A DNA stretch of 64,000 nt from UBA11475 sp045655805 (GCA_045655805.1 JAZOPZ010000013.1:310001-374000), one strand, 5' to 3'; numbered from the stretch's first letter, positions 34,928-42,939 are shown. Notes: generated by a model not told the origin, from the sequence alone. Made by a program: numbers and translations.

Positions 34928-35857
34928 ATGAAAATAGTTTTTTTAGGTACTCCCGACTTTGCTGTTTTGCCGTTAAAGTATTTAGTTGACGCGGGACATG
35001 AAATAGTTGCTGTTGTAACGCAACCGGACAAGCCTGTGGGTAGAAAGCAAATTTTAACGCCTTGCGCAGTTAAACAGACGGCTATTGAACTCGGGTTAAA
35101 AGTTTTACAATTTGATAAAATAAGACGAGACGGCGTTGAAGATTTAAAAGCGCTATCACCAGACCTTATGGTTACTTGTGCATATGGTCAAATACTTTCG
35201 CAAGAAGTATTAGATATACCAAAATATGGCACCCTAAATATTCACGCGTCGCTATTGCCTGAATTAAGGGGCTCAAGCCCTATACAATGGTCGCTTATTC
35301 GTGGTCATAAAGAAACGGGCATAACTATTATGTTGACGGATATCGGCGTAGATACGGGCGATATTTTGTTGCAAGAAAAAATTTCTATTATCCCTAACGA
35401 AAATGCAGGCGAGTTATTTGACCGTTTGTCAATATTGGGCGCTGAGGCGATAGTTAAAGCAATTGATTTGTTTAAAAAAGGTCAAATTGTGCCTATAAAA
35501 CAAGATCACTCAAAAGCAACTTATACTAAAATGCTAAGTAAAGAAATGGCTAAAATTGATTTTTCTTTAACGGCGCAACAAGTTCACGATTTTGTTAGAG
35601 GGTTAAATCCTTGGCCAGTCGCTTATTTTACTTTTGGAGGCGAAGTAATTAAAGTCTTCAAAACAGAAGTTTTATTAGATTATACTTTAGTTTGTGGTAC
35701 AGTAATTGATGCAAACCCCAAAAATGGTCTTATAATTGCTTGTCAAACAGGTGCTATTAAAGTTTTAGAGGTTCAACGTGCAGGTGGAAAACGGCTTGCT
35801 ATCGCCGATTTTTTGCGTGGTTTTAATATCACGGAAGGTTCGGTTTTAAATGATTGA
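34928..35857 (+). CDS. fmt: Methionyl-tRNA formyltransferase
   Basis: This 309-residue enzyme formylates initiator Met-tRNA using 10-formyl-tetrahydrofolate. The catalytic core shows FLGTPDFAV, HASLLPELRGSSPIQW (Asn/His region) and DTGDIL; the C-terminal tRNA-binding OB-like domain begins near 205. It starts directly after the def stop codon and overlaps rsmB by 8 nt. The def-fmt pair is conserved across bacteria. Confidence 0.97.
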   Translation: MKIVFLGTPDFAVLPLKYLVDAGHEIVAVVTQPDKPVGRKQILTPCAVKQTAIELGLKVLQFDKIRRDGVEDLKALSPDLMVTCAYGQILSQEVLDIPKYGTLNIHASLLPELRGSSPIQWSLIRGHKETGITIMLTDIGVDTGDILLQEKISIIPNENAGELFDRLSILGAEAIVKAIDLFKKGQIVPIKQDHSKATYTKMLSKEMAKIDFSLTAQQVHDFVRGLNPWPVAYFTFGGEVIKVFKTEVLLDYTLVCGTVIDANPKNGLIIACQTGAIKVLEVQRAGGKRLAIADFLRGFNITEGSVLND

Positions 35858-37091
35858 TTATTTTTACGACGCCTATCTTATTTTAAATAAAGTTTATAGT
35901 GAAAAAACTTTTATTAAACAGGCTATCTCTAGCACTCCGATTGAAGAAAAATATCGTTCAGCGACTGTAAAAACTGTCTATGGCGTACTCGATAAAGATA
36001 TTGAACTTTCGTATTATATTAAAAAATTATCATCAAAAAATCCAAAGTTAGTGATTAGGACGCTTTTGAAAATTTCCATGTATTCGATATCGTACTTAAA
36101 AAAAGCGCCATACGCGGTTATAGATAGCGCTGTGGAACTAACTAAAAAACTTGGCAAAGGTGGTATGAGTGGTTTTGTTAACGCCGTTTTGCGTAAGTTT
36201 GCAACGACGAAGATTGATTTACCACAATCTACTATTGAATATTTATCAGTCAAATATTCTTATCCTGAATTTGCCGTAAAAAGACTTATTAAAGATTACG
36301 GATTAGATGTCACAGAAAAGATTATGTCGCACGAAGACGATACGACTTACGTGGCTTTTTGGGGCGAAAATGGTGAAAATTACTTTAAGGCTTTGAAAAT
36401 TGATTATTCAAAAACAGTTTTTGAAAAATTATTTGCTGTTAAAAATTTTGTAAGAAACGACGGGTTTGATAAAGGTGAATATACTTTTCAAAATATCGGC
36501 TCTTATGCAATTTGTGATTTAATTTTATCAGGTGGAAGCCTTATTGACGTATGTTCAGCACCAGGTGGAAAGAGCGTTAATTTATCGCGCAAGTTTTCAC
36601 AAGTAACGGCACTAGAATTACATCCACATAGAGTTGAATTAATTAAACAATACGCAACTCGTATGCATGTTAATAACGTTACGGCAATACAGCACGATTC
36701 TACCACGGTTATTGACGAGTTTATTGATAAATACGATGCTTGTCTATGTGACGTTCCTTGCAGTGGTTTTGGTGTTTTGACGGATAACCCTGATATTAAA
36801 CTTAATAGGGAAGAAATTTCTATTGAAGAACTTAATAAAATCCAACTTTCCATATTAAAATCATCTTCAAAATACGTCAAAAAAGGTGGATACTTATATT
36901 ATTCAACCTGTTCAATTTTTAAAGATGAAAATCAAAAGATAATTGATAAATTTTTAAGTGAGAATAAAAACTTTTATCAAGATGAAATAGTTAGTAAATT
37001 ACAAGGTGTTTATGACGGAAAAGGTTTGCAATTTTTACCACATATTTCAGGTGGCGGATTTTTCGTCGCAAAACTAGTTAGAGCAAATTAA
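35850..37091 (+). CDS. rsmB: 16S rRNA (cytosine-967-C5)-methyltransferase
   Basis: This 413-residue protein has an N-terminal NusB-like RNA-binding domain (about 1-130; PKLVIRTLLKISMYSISYLKK) and a C-terminal SAM-dependent methyltransferase with VCSAPGGKSVNLS (SAM motif) and the catalytic Cys pair in DVPCSGFGVL and YYSTCSI. It methylates C967 of 16S rRNA. It overlaps fmt by 8 nt and lies 4 nt before rlmN, an order typical for Firmicutes. Confidence 0.96.
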   Translation: MIDYFYDAYLILNKVYSEKTFIKQAISSTPIEEKYRSATVKTVYGVLDKDIELSYYIKKLSSKNPKLVIRTLLKISMYSISYLKKAPYAVIDSAVELTKKLGKGGMSGFVNAVLRKFATTKIDLPQSTIEYLSVKYSYPEFAVKRLIKDYGLDVTEKIMSHEDDTTYVAFWGENGENYFKALKIDYSKTVFEKLFAVKNFVRNDGFDKGEYTFQNIGSYAICDLILSGGSLIDVCSAPGGKSVNLSRKFSQVTALELHPHRVELIKQYATRMHVNNVTAIQHDSTTVIDEFIDKYDACLCDVPCSGFGVLTDNPDIKLNREEISIEELNKIQLSILKSSSKYVKKGGYLYYSTCSIFKDENQKIIDKFLSENKNFYQDEIVSKLQGVYDGKGLQFLPHISGGGFFVAKLVRAN

Positions 37092-37095
37092 AATT

Positions 37096-38154
37096 ATGTT
37101 TTTAGCAGACTTCGATTTAGTACAACTTAATAATTTATTGAAAGAATTAGGTGAACCGTCGTTTCGTGCTAAGCAACTTTTTTTAGCCAGTCACTCATAT
37201 AAAAAGTATGAACAAATGACGAATATCCCTAAAAGTTTAAAAGAGAAACTGCTCAAAAGCGGCATCGTTGATACTTCGGTAGAAATTATTGAAACACTCT
37301 CTTCTGAAGATGGTACCAAAAAGTTCTTATTTAAACTTTTTGACGGCAATATAATTGAGGGCGTTTTAATGAAATATAAATACGGCTATACTCAATGCGT
37401 TTCAACGCAAGTTGGCTGTAGAATGCGCTGTGCCTTTTGTGCGTCAGGGCTTAATGGGCTTGTTAGGAATTTGTCATCAGGTGAGATTTTAGGGCAAATT
37501 TTGGCTGTAAACGCCATGCTTGGTGGTGGTTTGGGGGATAAGAGGGCAGTTACCAACGTCGTGCTTATGGGCAGTGGGGAGCCACTTGATAATTACGACA
37601 ACGTAACCAATTTTTTAAGGCGTCTATCTAGTGAAAACGGTATAAACATTAGCCTTCGTAACGTTAGTTTATCAACTTGTGGGTTAGTTCCTAAAATATA
37701 CGACTTAGCAAATGAAAATTTGCCTATAAATTTAACCATTTCTCTTCATTCACCTTTTGACGACGAACGAAAAAAGATAATGCCCGTCGCAAATAAGTAT
37801 ACCATTAAGCAAATTCTTGACGGGTGTGCTTATTATTTTGAACAAACGAGCAGGAGGTATATCTTTGAGTACGTTTTAATAAACGGCAATAATAATTCTA
37901 AGCGTCACGCTGATGAACTTATTAAATTATTAAAGGGTAGACCTTGCCACGTTAATTTAATTCGATTAAATACAGTTAAGGAAAATGATTTGCAAGCCGT
38001 TTCCGAAAAAGATGCCTATAAATTTATGGGATTTTTAACAAAAGGTGGTTTATCAGCAACTTTGCGTAGGCAAATGGGCGCTGATATTGAAGGGGCTTGT
38101 GGTCAGTTAAGACGAAAATATTTAGATAAAGGAGAAGATGATGAACAAAATTAA
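37096..38154 (+). CDS. rlmN: 23S rRNA (adenine-2503-C2)-methyltransferase, radical SAM
   Basis: This 352-residue enzyme methylates A2503 in 23S rRNA and A37 in some tRNAs. The radical SAM cluster motif is CRMRCAFCASG (near 110), and the two methyl-transfer cysteines fit positions in STCGLVP-like and GACGQL segments near the ends of the core and C-terminus. It has no obvious Shine-Dalgarno sequence; translation is probably coupled to rsmB 4 nt upstream. The next gene overlaps its end by 14 nt. In many Firmicutes stp-prkC-rsgA follow; here rpe follows directly. Confidence 0.96.
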   Translation: MFLADFDLVQLNNLLKELGEPSFRAKQLFLASHSYKKYEQMTNIPKSLKEKLLKSGIVDTSVEIIETLSSEDGTKKFLFKLFDGNIIEGVLMKYKYGYTQCVSTQVGCRMRCAFCASGLNGLVRNLSSGEILGQILAVNAMLGGGLGDKRAVTNVVLMGSGEPLDNYDNVTNFLRRLSSENGINISLRNVSLSTCGLVPKIYDLANENLPINLTISLHSPFDDERKKIMPVANKYTIKQILDGCAYYFEQTSRRYIFEYVLINGNNNSKRHADELIKLLKGRPCHVNLIRLNTVKENDLQAVSEKDAYKFMGFLTKGGLSATLRRQMGADIEGACGQLRRKYLDKGEDDEQN

Positions 38155-38797
38155 AGTTGCTCCATCAATTTTATCAGCAGATTTTTCAAAAATTGGACAA
38201 GAACTCGTTAACATTGATAGAGAAGGTGCTGATTTAATTCATATTGACGTTATGGATGGCGTTTTTGTACCAAATATTACTTTTGGCCCAAAGTTTGTTG
38301 CTGATATGAGAAAATACACAGACAAAGTCTTTGATACGCACTTAATGATTGTCAATCCTGAAAATTTTATTGAAAAATTTGCAATAGCAGGCGCTGATAT
38401 GATAACTATACATAAAGAAGCGTGTGGGGAAAAGTTGGCGGAAAATTTAAAACTTATTAAATCTTTTGGAAAAAATTGTGGTGCAGTTATAAATCCAAAT
38501 ACTTCGGCTGAAAGCATTTTTGACGTAATTGATTTATGTGACATGGTTCTAGTTATGAGCGTTTATCCGGGCTTTGGTGGGCAGAAGTTTATACCTGAAG
38601 TGTTAAAGAGTGTTGAAAAAATTGCTAATTTTGCATCAAAAAATAATAAGGCTTTGGATATCGAAATTGACGGTGGTATTAATCTTGAAACAGTTAAATT
38701 TGCAAAAGATGCTGGCGCAAATATTTTAGTAGCGGGAAATGCAGTATTTAAAGCACCTGATAAAAAGGCAGTTATGGACTTTTTTAGAAACGTTTAG
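38141..38797 (+). CDS. rpe: Ribulose-phosphate 3-epimerase
   Basis: This 218-residue TIM barrel interconverts ribulose-5-phosphate and xylulose-5-phosphate in the pentose phosphate pathway. It shows APSILSADFSKIGQEL, HIDVMDGVFVPNITFGP (metal-binding His/Asp), SVYPGFGGQKFIPE and EIDGGI. Two adjacent ATGs exist; I chose 38141 because GGAG (38131-38134) is then at 6 nt. It overlaps the rlmN end by 14 nt and ends the operon. Confidence 0.96.
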   Translation: MNKIKVAPSILSADFSKIGQELVNIDREGADLIHIDVMDGVFVPNITFGPKFVADMRKYTDKVFDTHLMIVNPENFIEKFAIAGADMITIHKEACGEKLAENLKLIKSFGKNCGAVINPNTSAESIFDVIDLCDMVLVMSVYPGFGGQKFIPEVLKSVEKIANFASKNNKALDIEIDGGINLETVKFAKDAGANILVAGNAVFKAPDKKAVMDFFRNV

Positions 38798-38835
38798 TTA
38801 AAAATTACAAATTAGGGTATTAAATTAACACATAT

Positions 38836-38873
38836 ATATTTATGCGTAAAATGCGTCTTTTACGCATAAATAT
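38836..38873. repeat. Perfect 16-bp inverted repeat with 6-nt loop
   Basis: Arms ATATTTATGCGTAAAA and TTTTACGCATAAATAT enclose TGCGTC. No T run follows on either strand, so it is not a standard terminator, although it lies 38 bp after rpe and may end or stabilise that transcript. Confidence 0.85.
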
Positions 38874-39090
38874 GCCGTAATAACATTATATTAAAATAAA
38901 TTAGTCATATTCAAACGATTTTTTTTAATTTACAATTGTTTTATTGATTTTCAATTTTTTATTCATATTATATCGACTATTTTTTGAAATTTTACTAAAA
39001 TTGGCTTATTTTGGATGTGACTGTTTTATAAAATCAAGCCATTTAGAAATCTAAAAACACTAGTATTTTACTATTGTTTTTCTAAATAAT

Positions 39091-39105
39091 TTATGTCAGA
39101 CATAA
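39091..39105. promoter_or_regulatory. Symmetric operator-like motif upstream of the PadR-type gene
   Basis: TTATGTC-A-GACATAA is a perfect 7-bp inverted repeat containing ATGT and ACAT, the half-sites typical of PadR boxes. It lies 23 bp upstream of the -35 box. Its reverse complement matches the sites at 8937 and 42896 (AATTATGTCTRACAWAA). Probable target of the PadR-type protein or another shared regulator. Confidence 0.55.
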
Positions 39106-39128
39106 TTACAATTTAAATACAAAAAATA

Positions 39129-39157
39129 TTGACTTTTATCATTTTTTGTATTATACT
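39129..39157 (+). promoter_or_regulatory. Sigma-A-type promoter of the PadR-type gene
   Basis: TTGACT at 39129-39134, a 17-bp spacer and TATACT at 39152-39157. The start near 39164 rules out the upstream start codon at 39146. Confidence 0.8.
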
Positions 39158-39187
39158 GTAAATAAGATAAGGATTTTGGGAGTTTTT

Positions 39188-40408
39188 ATGGAAAATTCAA
39201 TTAGCAGTGATTTAATCCGTGGTCATATTGATACGATTATTTTAAGAACAATATCAGAAACGGATAAAAATTCGCAAGAAATTATTGATGAAATATCGGA
39301 AAAATCTGACGGTAAGTATGAACTTAAGCAAGCAACTTTATACAGTTCGCTTAAAAGACTTGAAAATGAAAAGTACATTACTGCTTATTGGCAAGACTCC
39401 CCCGAAGGTGGTCGTCGTAGGTTTTTTCATTTAACTGAAAAAGGTCACGCTTTGATGACCCGTAATCTTAATGATTGGACCTTTTCTCGCGCAATAATTA
39501 ATACATTAGTTGACGCTTCTGACGAAAATAACGAAAATTCTACTGAAAAAGTCGTTTATCGTGACGTAATTGTAGAAAAACCTGTTGAGAAAATCGTTTA
39601 CCGTGACGTAATTGTAGAAAAACCTGTTGAAAAAATTGTAGAAAAAGAAGTTGTCGTTGAAAAAGAAGTAAAAGACACGGTTAAAAACGACGAAAGTTAC
39701 ACTCACGAAATTAATTTTAGGACAATTTTAAACGGACTTATTAAATCTTCACAAGAACAAAAGACCAAAAAGGTTGAAGATAATGAAAGTTTATCTCAAA
39801 ATCCAGCGATAATAAATCAAAATATCGATAAGATTGATGATAAACAAGCGGAATTTTTTTCTGAAATCAATAAAACTAACTCTGCAAAAAGTGGAAATAC
39901 TGATTTTTCCGACTTAATTGACGATTGTAGAAAAGAAGATATCAAAGTTCGTGTTTCTAGAAAATCTGTGACTATCGCTAATGCAGGATTAAAAATATAT
40001 TCAGTAACTGCATTTTCGTCGTTAATGGTGTTTGTTTTAATAGCCCTTGAGTTTTTATTGTTAAAACTCGTATATAAAGACGTTTTGTCAAAATGGTTTT
40101 TAATTACATTACCTGTGTTTGCAATATTCCCCGCTGTAATGGTGTTTAGAGCCGTTAATAATCCAAAGAAAGTTATTTATAGATATTTATCAGTTAAGAA
40201 CATTTTATTAACGGCGTTGATTATTATTTTTGATCTTGCGCTTTTGAACGTTGCAGTTGTATTTTTAGCAGGTATTGATTTAAGCGTTAAAGCAAATTTG
40301 GTAAAATCGGTTGTTATTCCTGCAATAATTTACGCTAACTCATTTGTTTATTTTGTTATTAGATGCTTTTTTGTATCAAGCAATCTTTTTAAGGTTGTTA
40401 AACAATAA
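39188..40408 (+). CDS. PadR-family regulator fused to a C-terminal membrane domain
   Basis: This 406-residue protein starts with a PadR winged helix (about 5-100; LIRGHIDTIILRTI, ATLYSSLKRLENEKYI, SPEGGRRRFFHLTEKG). A charged linker follows, with a 14-residue unit (KxVYRDVIVEKPVE) twice and a degenerate third copy at about 121-162. Near residues 265-400 are about four hydrophobic segments (SLMVFVLIALEFLLL, FLITLPVFAIFPAVMVF, ILLTALIIIFDLALL, and the C-terminal IYANSFVYFVIRCFF). PadR proteins are normally soluble, so a membrane-tethered repressor is unusual. GGGAG precedes the ATG. No PadR-type efflux gene is adjacent. Confidence 0.85.
   Translation: MENSISSDLIRGHIDTIILRTISETDKNSQEIIDEISEKSDGKYELKQATLYSSLKRLENEKYITAYWQDSPEGGRRRFFHLTEKGHALMTRNLNDWTFSRAIINTLVDASDENNENSTEKVVYRDVIVEKPVEKIVYRDVIVEKPVEKIVEKEVVVEKEVKDTVKNDESYTHEINFRTILNGLIKSSQEQKTKKVEDNESLSQNPAIINQNIDKIDDKQAEFFSEINKTNSAKSGNTDFSDLIDDCRKEDIKVRVSRKSVTIANAGLKIYSVTAFSSLMVFVLIALEFLLLKLVYKDVLSKWFLITLPVFAIFPAVMVFRAVNNPKKVIYRYLSVKNILLTALIIIFDLALLNVAVVFLAGIDLSVKANLVKSVVIPAIIYANSFVYFVIRCFFVSSNLFKVVKQ
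39548..39673 (+). repeat. 42-bp tandem repeat in the linker of the PadR-type gene
   Basis: Two near-identical 42-bp units (39548-39589 and 39590-39631) and a diverged third (39632-39673) encode a Lys/Glu/Val-rich linker, probably extended or coiled-coil. Confidence 0.88.
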
Positions 40409-40410
40409 TA

Positions 40411-40436
40411 AAAAAGACCACTATTGTGGTCTTTTT
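40411..40436. terminator. Bidirectional terminator between PadR-type gene and spoVM
   Basis: AAAAAGACCAC and GTGGTCTTTTT around TATT. A and T runs on both sides let it serve both convergent genes. Confidence 0.88.
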
Positions 40437-40513
40437 TAAGTTTTAGGATTTTTAACAAAAAGTCGCAATATTTTTCGAATAAGTTTTGGTGGTTTAACGC
40501 AAATAATTTTCAT
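40436..40513 (-). CDS. spoVM: Stage V sporulation protein M (25 residues)
   Basis: This 25-codon minus-strand ORF resembles Bacillus SpoVM: it opens MKIICVKPPK (compare MKFYTIKLPK), keeps the kink-forming Pro9, continues as a basic amphipathic helix (LIRKILRLF) and ends VKNPKT. SpoVM sits on the convex forespore membrane, anchors SpoIVA and so starts spore coat assembly. A TTTGGAG Shine-Dalgarno sequence (complement of 40520-40526) lies at a good distance from the ATG at 40513. The gene is too short for ordinary gene finders. Its closeness to rpe agrees with the rpe-thiN-spoVM order in Bacillus. The sporulation genes in this window support the call. Confidence 0.82.
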   Translation of the reverse strand: MKIICVKPPKLIRKILRLFVKNPKT

Positions 40514-40560
40514 AAAAAACTCCAAAATAAATAAATTTTTGTTAAATTTAAATTGACGAC

Positions 40561-40589
40561 TTTACAATCATCAATTTATGAACTATAAT
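40561..40589 (+). promoter_or_regulatory. Promoter giving a leaderless recombinase mRNA
   Basis: TTTACA at 40561-40566, a 17-bp spacer and TATAAT at 40584-40589. The -10 box ends seven bases before the ATG at 40596, and an earlier in-frame ATG (40578) lies upstream of the predicted start, inside the promoter. Confidence 0.75.
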
Positions 40590-40595
40590 ATTAGT

Positions 40596-41663
40596 ATGCA
40601 GAAAGGTCATAATTATTTTACCGAAAGGGCTAAAAATTGCATAAAAAAAGTTGAAAAGTTAAAGTCGGACTTGCCATATTTTTGCGCAGAGTTTTTTACG
40701 GCAATTGAAACTAGAACTACGCCATTGACTAGACTAAATTACGCTCATGATTTAAGGATTTTCTTTGATTTTTTAACAAAAAAGTGTTTTACGGATAAAA
40801 AAGTTAAAGATATTTCACTTAAAGACTTATCTATGCTTACGGCAATGGATATTGAACTTTTCTTAAGTTATTTAAGTTTTTACGAGTTTAACAATAAAGA
40901 ATTTACTTGTAGTGACCAAGGTAAGTCGCGTAAACTTTCGACAGTTCGTTCTTTTTTTAAATATCTTTTTTCAAGGGATAAAATCCCATCCGACGTTGCG
41001 TCAAAAGTGGGCGTTCCTAAAGTTAGAGATAAAGAAATTATTCGTCTAGACGTTAATGAATCTGTTGATGAAGTTTCCGATTTTATGGAAATCGTTGATA
41101 ATGGTGACGGCTTGACTGAGCGTCAGAAGAAGTTTCATCAGTTAACTAAAATTAGAGACATTGCTTTAGTTACTTTGTTTTTGGGTACTGGAATTCGTAT
41201 TTCTGAACTAGTTGGTTTAAATTTTGGCGACGTAAATCTTGAAACTAAAAGTTTTGTTGTTACTAGAAAAGGTGGAAGTCGTTCAATTTTATACTTTGGT
41301 GACGAAGTTAAAACCGCTTTAAGTGATTATTTGTTGCTTCAACGTGGACTTGATTTTTCAAAAGATAAGGATGAACCGTTGTTTTTATCGTTAAAAGGTT
41401 CAAGAATAAGCGTACGCGCAGTTGAAAATCTTGTAAAAAAATATGCAATGGTATCTACACCACTTAAAAATATTACTCCACACAAATTAAGAAGTACGTT
41501 TGGTACGAACTTATACAAACAAACTGGCGATATATACGTCGTTGCAGATTGTCTTGGCCACCGTGACGTAAATACGACTAAAAAGCATTACGCTGCAATT
41601 ACTGAAGATATTCGCAGGGATGCTATAAGTGTTGTGAAAATTCGCAAAAATATAGAACAATAA
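40596..41663 (+). CDS. Tyrosine recombinase, XerC/XerD type
   Basis: This 355-residue protein has an N-terminal SAM-like DNA-binding domain (about 20-150) and the catalytic domain with Arg in GTGIRISEL, Lys in TRKGGSR, HKLRSTFGT (His-x-x-Arg), LGHRDVNTTKKHYA (His and nucleophile Tyr). It may resolve chromosome dimers at dif or act on a mobile element. There is no phage or plasmid gene nearby, so a XerC-like housekeeping role is favoured. The promoter placement puts the start at 40596 with no leader and no Shine-Dalgarno sequence. An insertion of about 25 residues (EIVDNGDGLTERQKKFHQ) is typical of clostridial members. A bidirectional terminator follows. Confidence 0.88.
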   Translation: MQKGHNYFTERAKNCIKKVEKLKSDLPYFCAEFFTAIETRTTPLTRLNYAHDLRIFFDFLTKKCFTDKKVKDISLKDLSMLTAMDIELFLSYLSFYEFNNKEFTCSDQGKSRKLSTVRSFFKYLFSRDKIPSDVASKVGVPKVRDKEIIRLDVNESVDEVSDFMEIVDNGDGLTERQKKFHQLTKIRDIALVTLFLGTGIRISELVGLNFGDVNLETKSFVVTRKGGSRSILYFGDEVKTALSDYLLLQRGLDFSKDKDEPLFLSLKGSRISVRAVENLVKKYAMVSTPLKNITPHKLRSTFGTNLYKQTGDIYVVADCLGHRDVNTTKKHYAAITEDIRRDAISVVKIRKNIEQ

Positions 41664-41675
41664 AATAATTCAAAC

Positions 41676-41704
41676 AAAAAATCGCCAAACGGCGATTTTT
41701 TTTA
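41676..41704. terminator. Bidirectional terminator between recombinase and dacF
   Basis: AAAAATCGCC and GGCGATTTTT around AAAC, with A and T runs; it serves two convergent genes. Confidence 0.9.
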
Positions 41705-42874
41705 TTATACGCAAATTTTCCATCTATCTGCAAGGTCTTGCAAATAATGCAAAAATTCTTTTTCGTGAACGCTTTCATTTGCAAGAACGTTTATAGTTTT
41801 AATTTCAATACCGTCTTTAAATATTGATAATTTGCCAACTATGTCGCCTTTGTTTATCGGCGCTTTAATTGTTTTGTTAGGCGTAAAAGTTATTTCAAAA
41901 GCAATTTTTTGATCTTTTTTGCATAAATAATTAAAGTTTTCTTGTGGGATTAATTGAATATTATCTTTAACACCACATTTAACTTCAGTAGAAAAATCTA
42001 AAATTTTTTCGAAATCAATAATATTTTTTGAAGTATAATTCGCAAAACCATAATTAAATAATGATGATACTTCGTTAAAGCGGGTTTTTCCATCTGGTGC
42101 TGAAATTACTACGCCAATAAGTCGAAATCCGTTTCTTTTTGCAGATGCCGTCAAGCAATGTCCAGCCTCTTGCGTGTAACCAGTTTTTCCAGAGTCGCAA
42201 CCTTGATAAAATTTAATTAGTTTGTTTGTATTTGAAATTTCAGTTATTCTATCTTTTGGATGATGAATCGTATCCATCCAAATTGTTGAAAATTCAAAGT
42301 ATTCCTGATGTTTTATTAGTTCGTTAAACATCTTCGCACAGTCAATCGCACAAGAATATTGACCGTCTTTAGGCAAGCCAGTTGCATTTACGAAATTTGT
42401 ATTTTCCATACCTAATTCTTTTGCTTTAATATTCATTTTTAAAACAAATTCATTTTCTGATCCACAAATTGTTTCGGCCATTGCTACACAAGCGTCGTTT
42501 GCAGATGCTACCACGATACCTTTAATTAATTCTTTTACTTTGTAAGTACCATTTGTCTCCAAAAATATTTGTGAACCACCCATTGAAGATGCTGTGTCGC
42601 TTACTGTTATCGTCTCTTCAAGTGATAAATTACCTTTGTTAATTTCATCAAAGCATAAAACTAAAGTCATTATTTTACACATACTTGCAATTGGTAATCT
42701 TTTTGTTTCGTTTTCTGCAAGTAAAATTTCTCCTGTTGCTGAATCCATCAAACAATATGATTTACTTTTATAATGCTTTTCTTCAGCAAAGCCTACTGAC
42801 GTTTTAATTGACGTAAAAGCAATAATAAACGTAAACACTATAGTAATAATTGCTAATAGTTTATTTTTATTCAT
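41705..42874 (-). CDS. dacF: D-alanyl-D-alanine carboxypeptidase, DacF/DacB type
   Basis: This 389-residue penicillin-binding protein trims the terminal D-Ala of peptidoglycan stems. A signal peptide (about 1-30) exports it. The active-site triad is present: Ser64-x-x-Lys67 in ASMCK, SAND for the SxN motif (near 124), and KTG in SGKTGYTQEAGHCL (near 210). A beta-rich C-terminal domain follows and ends without the usual clear amphipathic anchor. It is close to spoIVB, which suggests a sporulation role. GGAG precedes the ATG. Its promoter region carries a symmetric motif and a 10-bp-arm palindrome. Confidence 0.93.
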   Translation of the reverse strand: MNKNKLLAIITIVFTFIIAFTSIKTSVGFAEEKHYKSKSYCLMDSATGEILLAENETKRLPIASMCKIMTLVLCFDEINKGNLSLEETITVSDTASSMGGSQIFLETNGTYKVKELIKGIVVASANDACVAMAETICGSENEFVLKMNIKAKELGMENTNFVNATGLPKDGQYSCAIDCAKMFNELIKHQEYFEFSTIWMDTIHHPKDRITEISNTNKLIKFYQGCDSGKTGYTQEAGHCLTASAKRNGFRLIGVVISAPDGKTRFNEVSSLFNYGFANYTSKNIIDFEKILDFSTEVKCGVKDNIQLIPQENFNYLCKKDQKIAFEITFTPNKTIKAPINKGDIVGKLSIFKDGIEIKTINVLANESVHEKEFLHYLQDLADRWKICV

Positions 42875-42895
42875 AAATTTTCTCCTTCTATTTAA

Positions 42896-42910
42896 TTATG
42901 TCTAACATAA
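42896..42910. promoter_or_regulatory. Symmetric operator-like motif in the dacF promoter region
   Basis: TTATGT-CTA-ACATAA, matching the sites at 39091 (reverse complement) and 8937. It abuts the -10 box of the dacF promoter on the downstream side, a position suited to repression. Confidence 0.5.
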
Positions 42911-42928
42911 TAATATTGAATATTATTA
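42908..42928. repeat. Perfect palindrome with 10-bp arms
   Basis: Arms TAATAATATT and AATATTATTA flank a central G, between spoIVB and dacF. No T run follows, so it is more likely a protein-binding site than a terminator. It overlaps the dacF -10 box. Confidence 0.6.
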
Positions 42929-42939
42929 GATATTTACAA
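42910..42939 (-). promoter_or_regulatory. Possible promoter of dacF
   Basis: Read on the minus strand, TTGTAA (42939-42934), an 18-bp spacer and TATTAT (42915-42910). The -35 box overlaps the spoIVB stop codon. Confidence 0.55.

Larger units (their letters stand above)
38798..39187. other. AT-rich non-coding region between rpe and the PadR-type gene
   Basis: No credible ORF or RNA gene is seen in these 390 bases. They hold a perfect 16-bp inverted repeat (38836-38873), a long AT-rich stretch, a symmetric motif at 39091-39105, and the promoter of the PadR-type gene (39129-39157). Confidence 0.8.

Noticed and set aside
39146..39187. N-terminal extension of the PadR-type protein
   Set aside because: It overlaps the -10 box and starts upstream of the predicted transcription start; GGGAG supports 39188.
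40596..41663. Tyrosine recombinase as evidence of a prophage or integrative element
   Set aside because: Neighbours are housekeeping or sporulation genes, with no phage, relaxase or plasmid genes and no att repeats at this locus.
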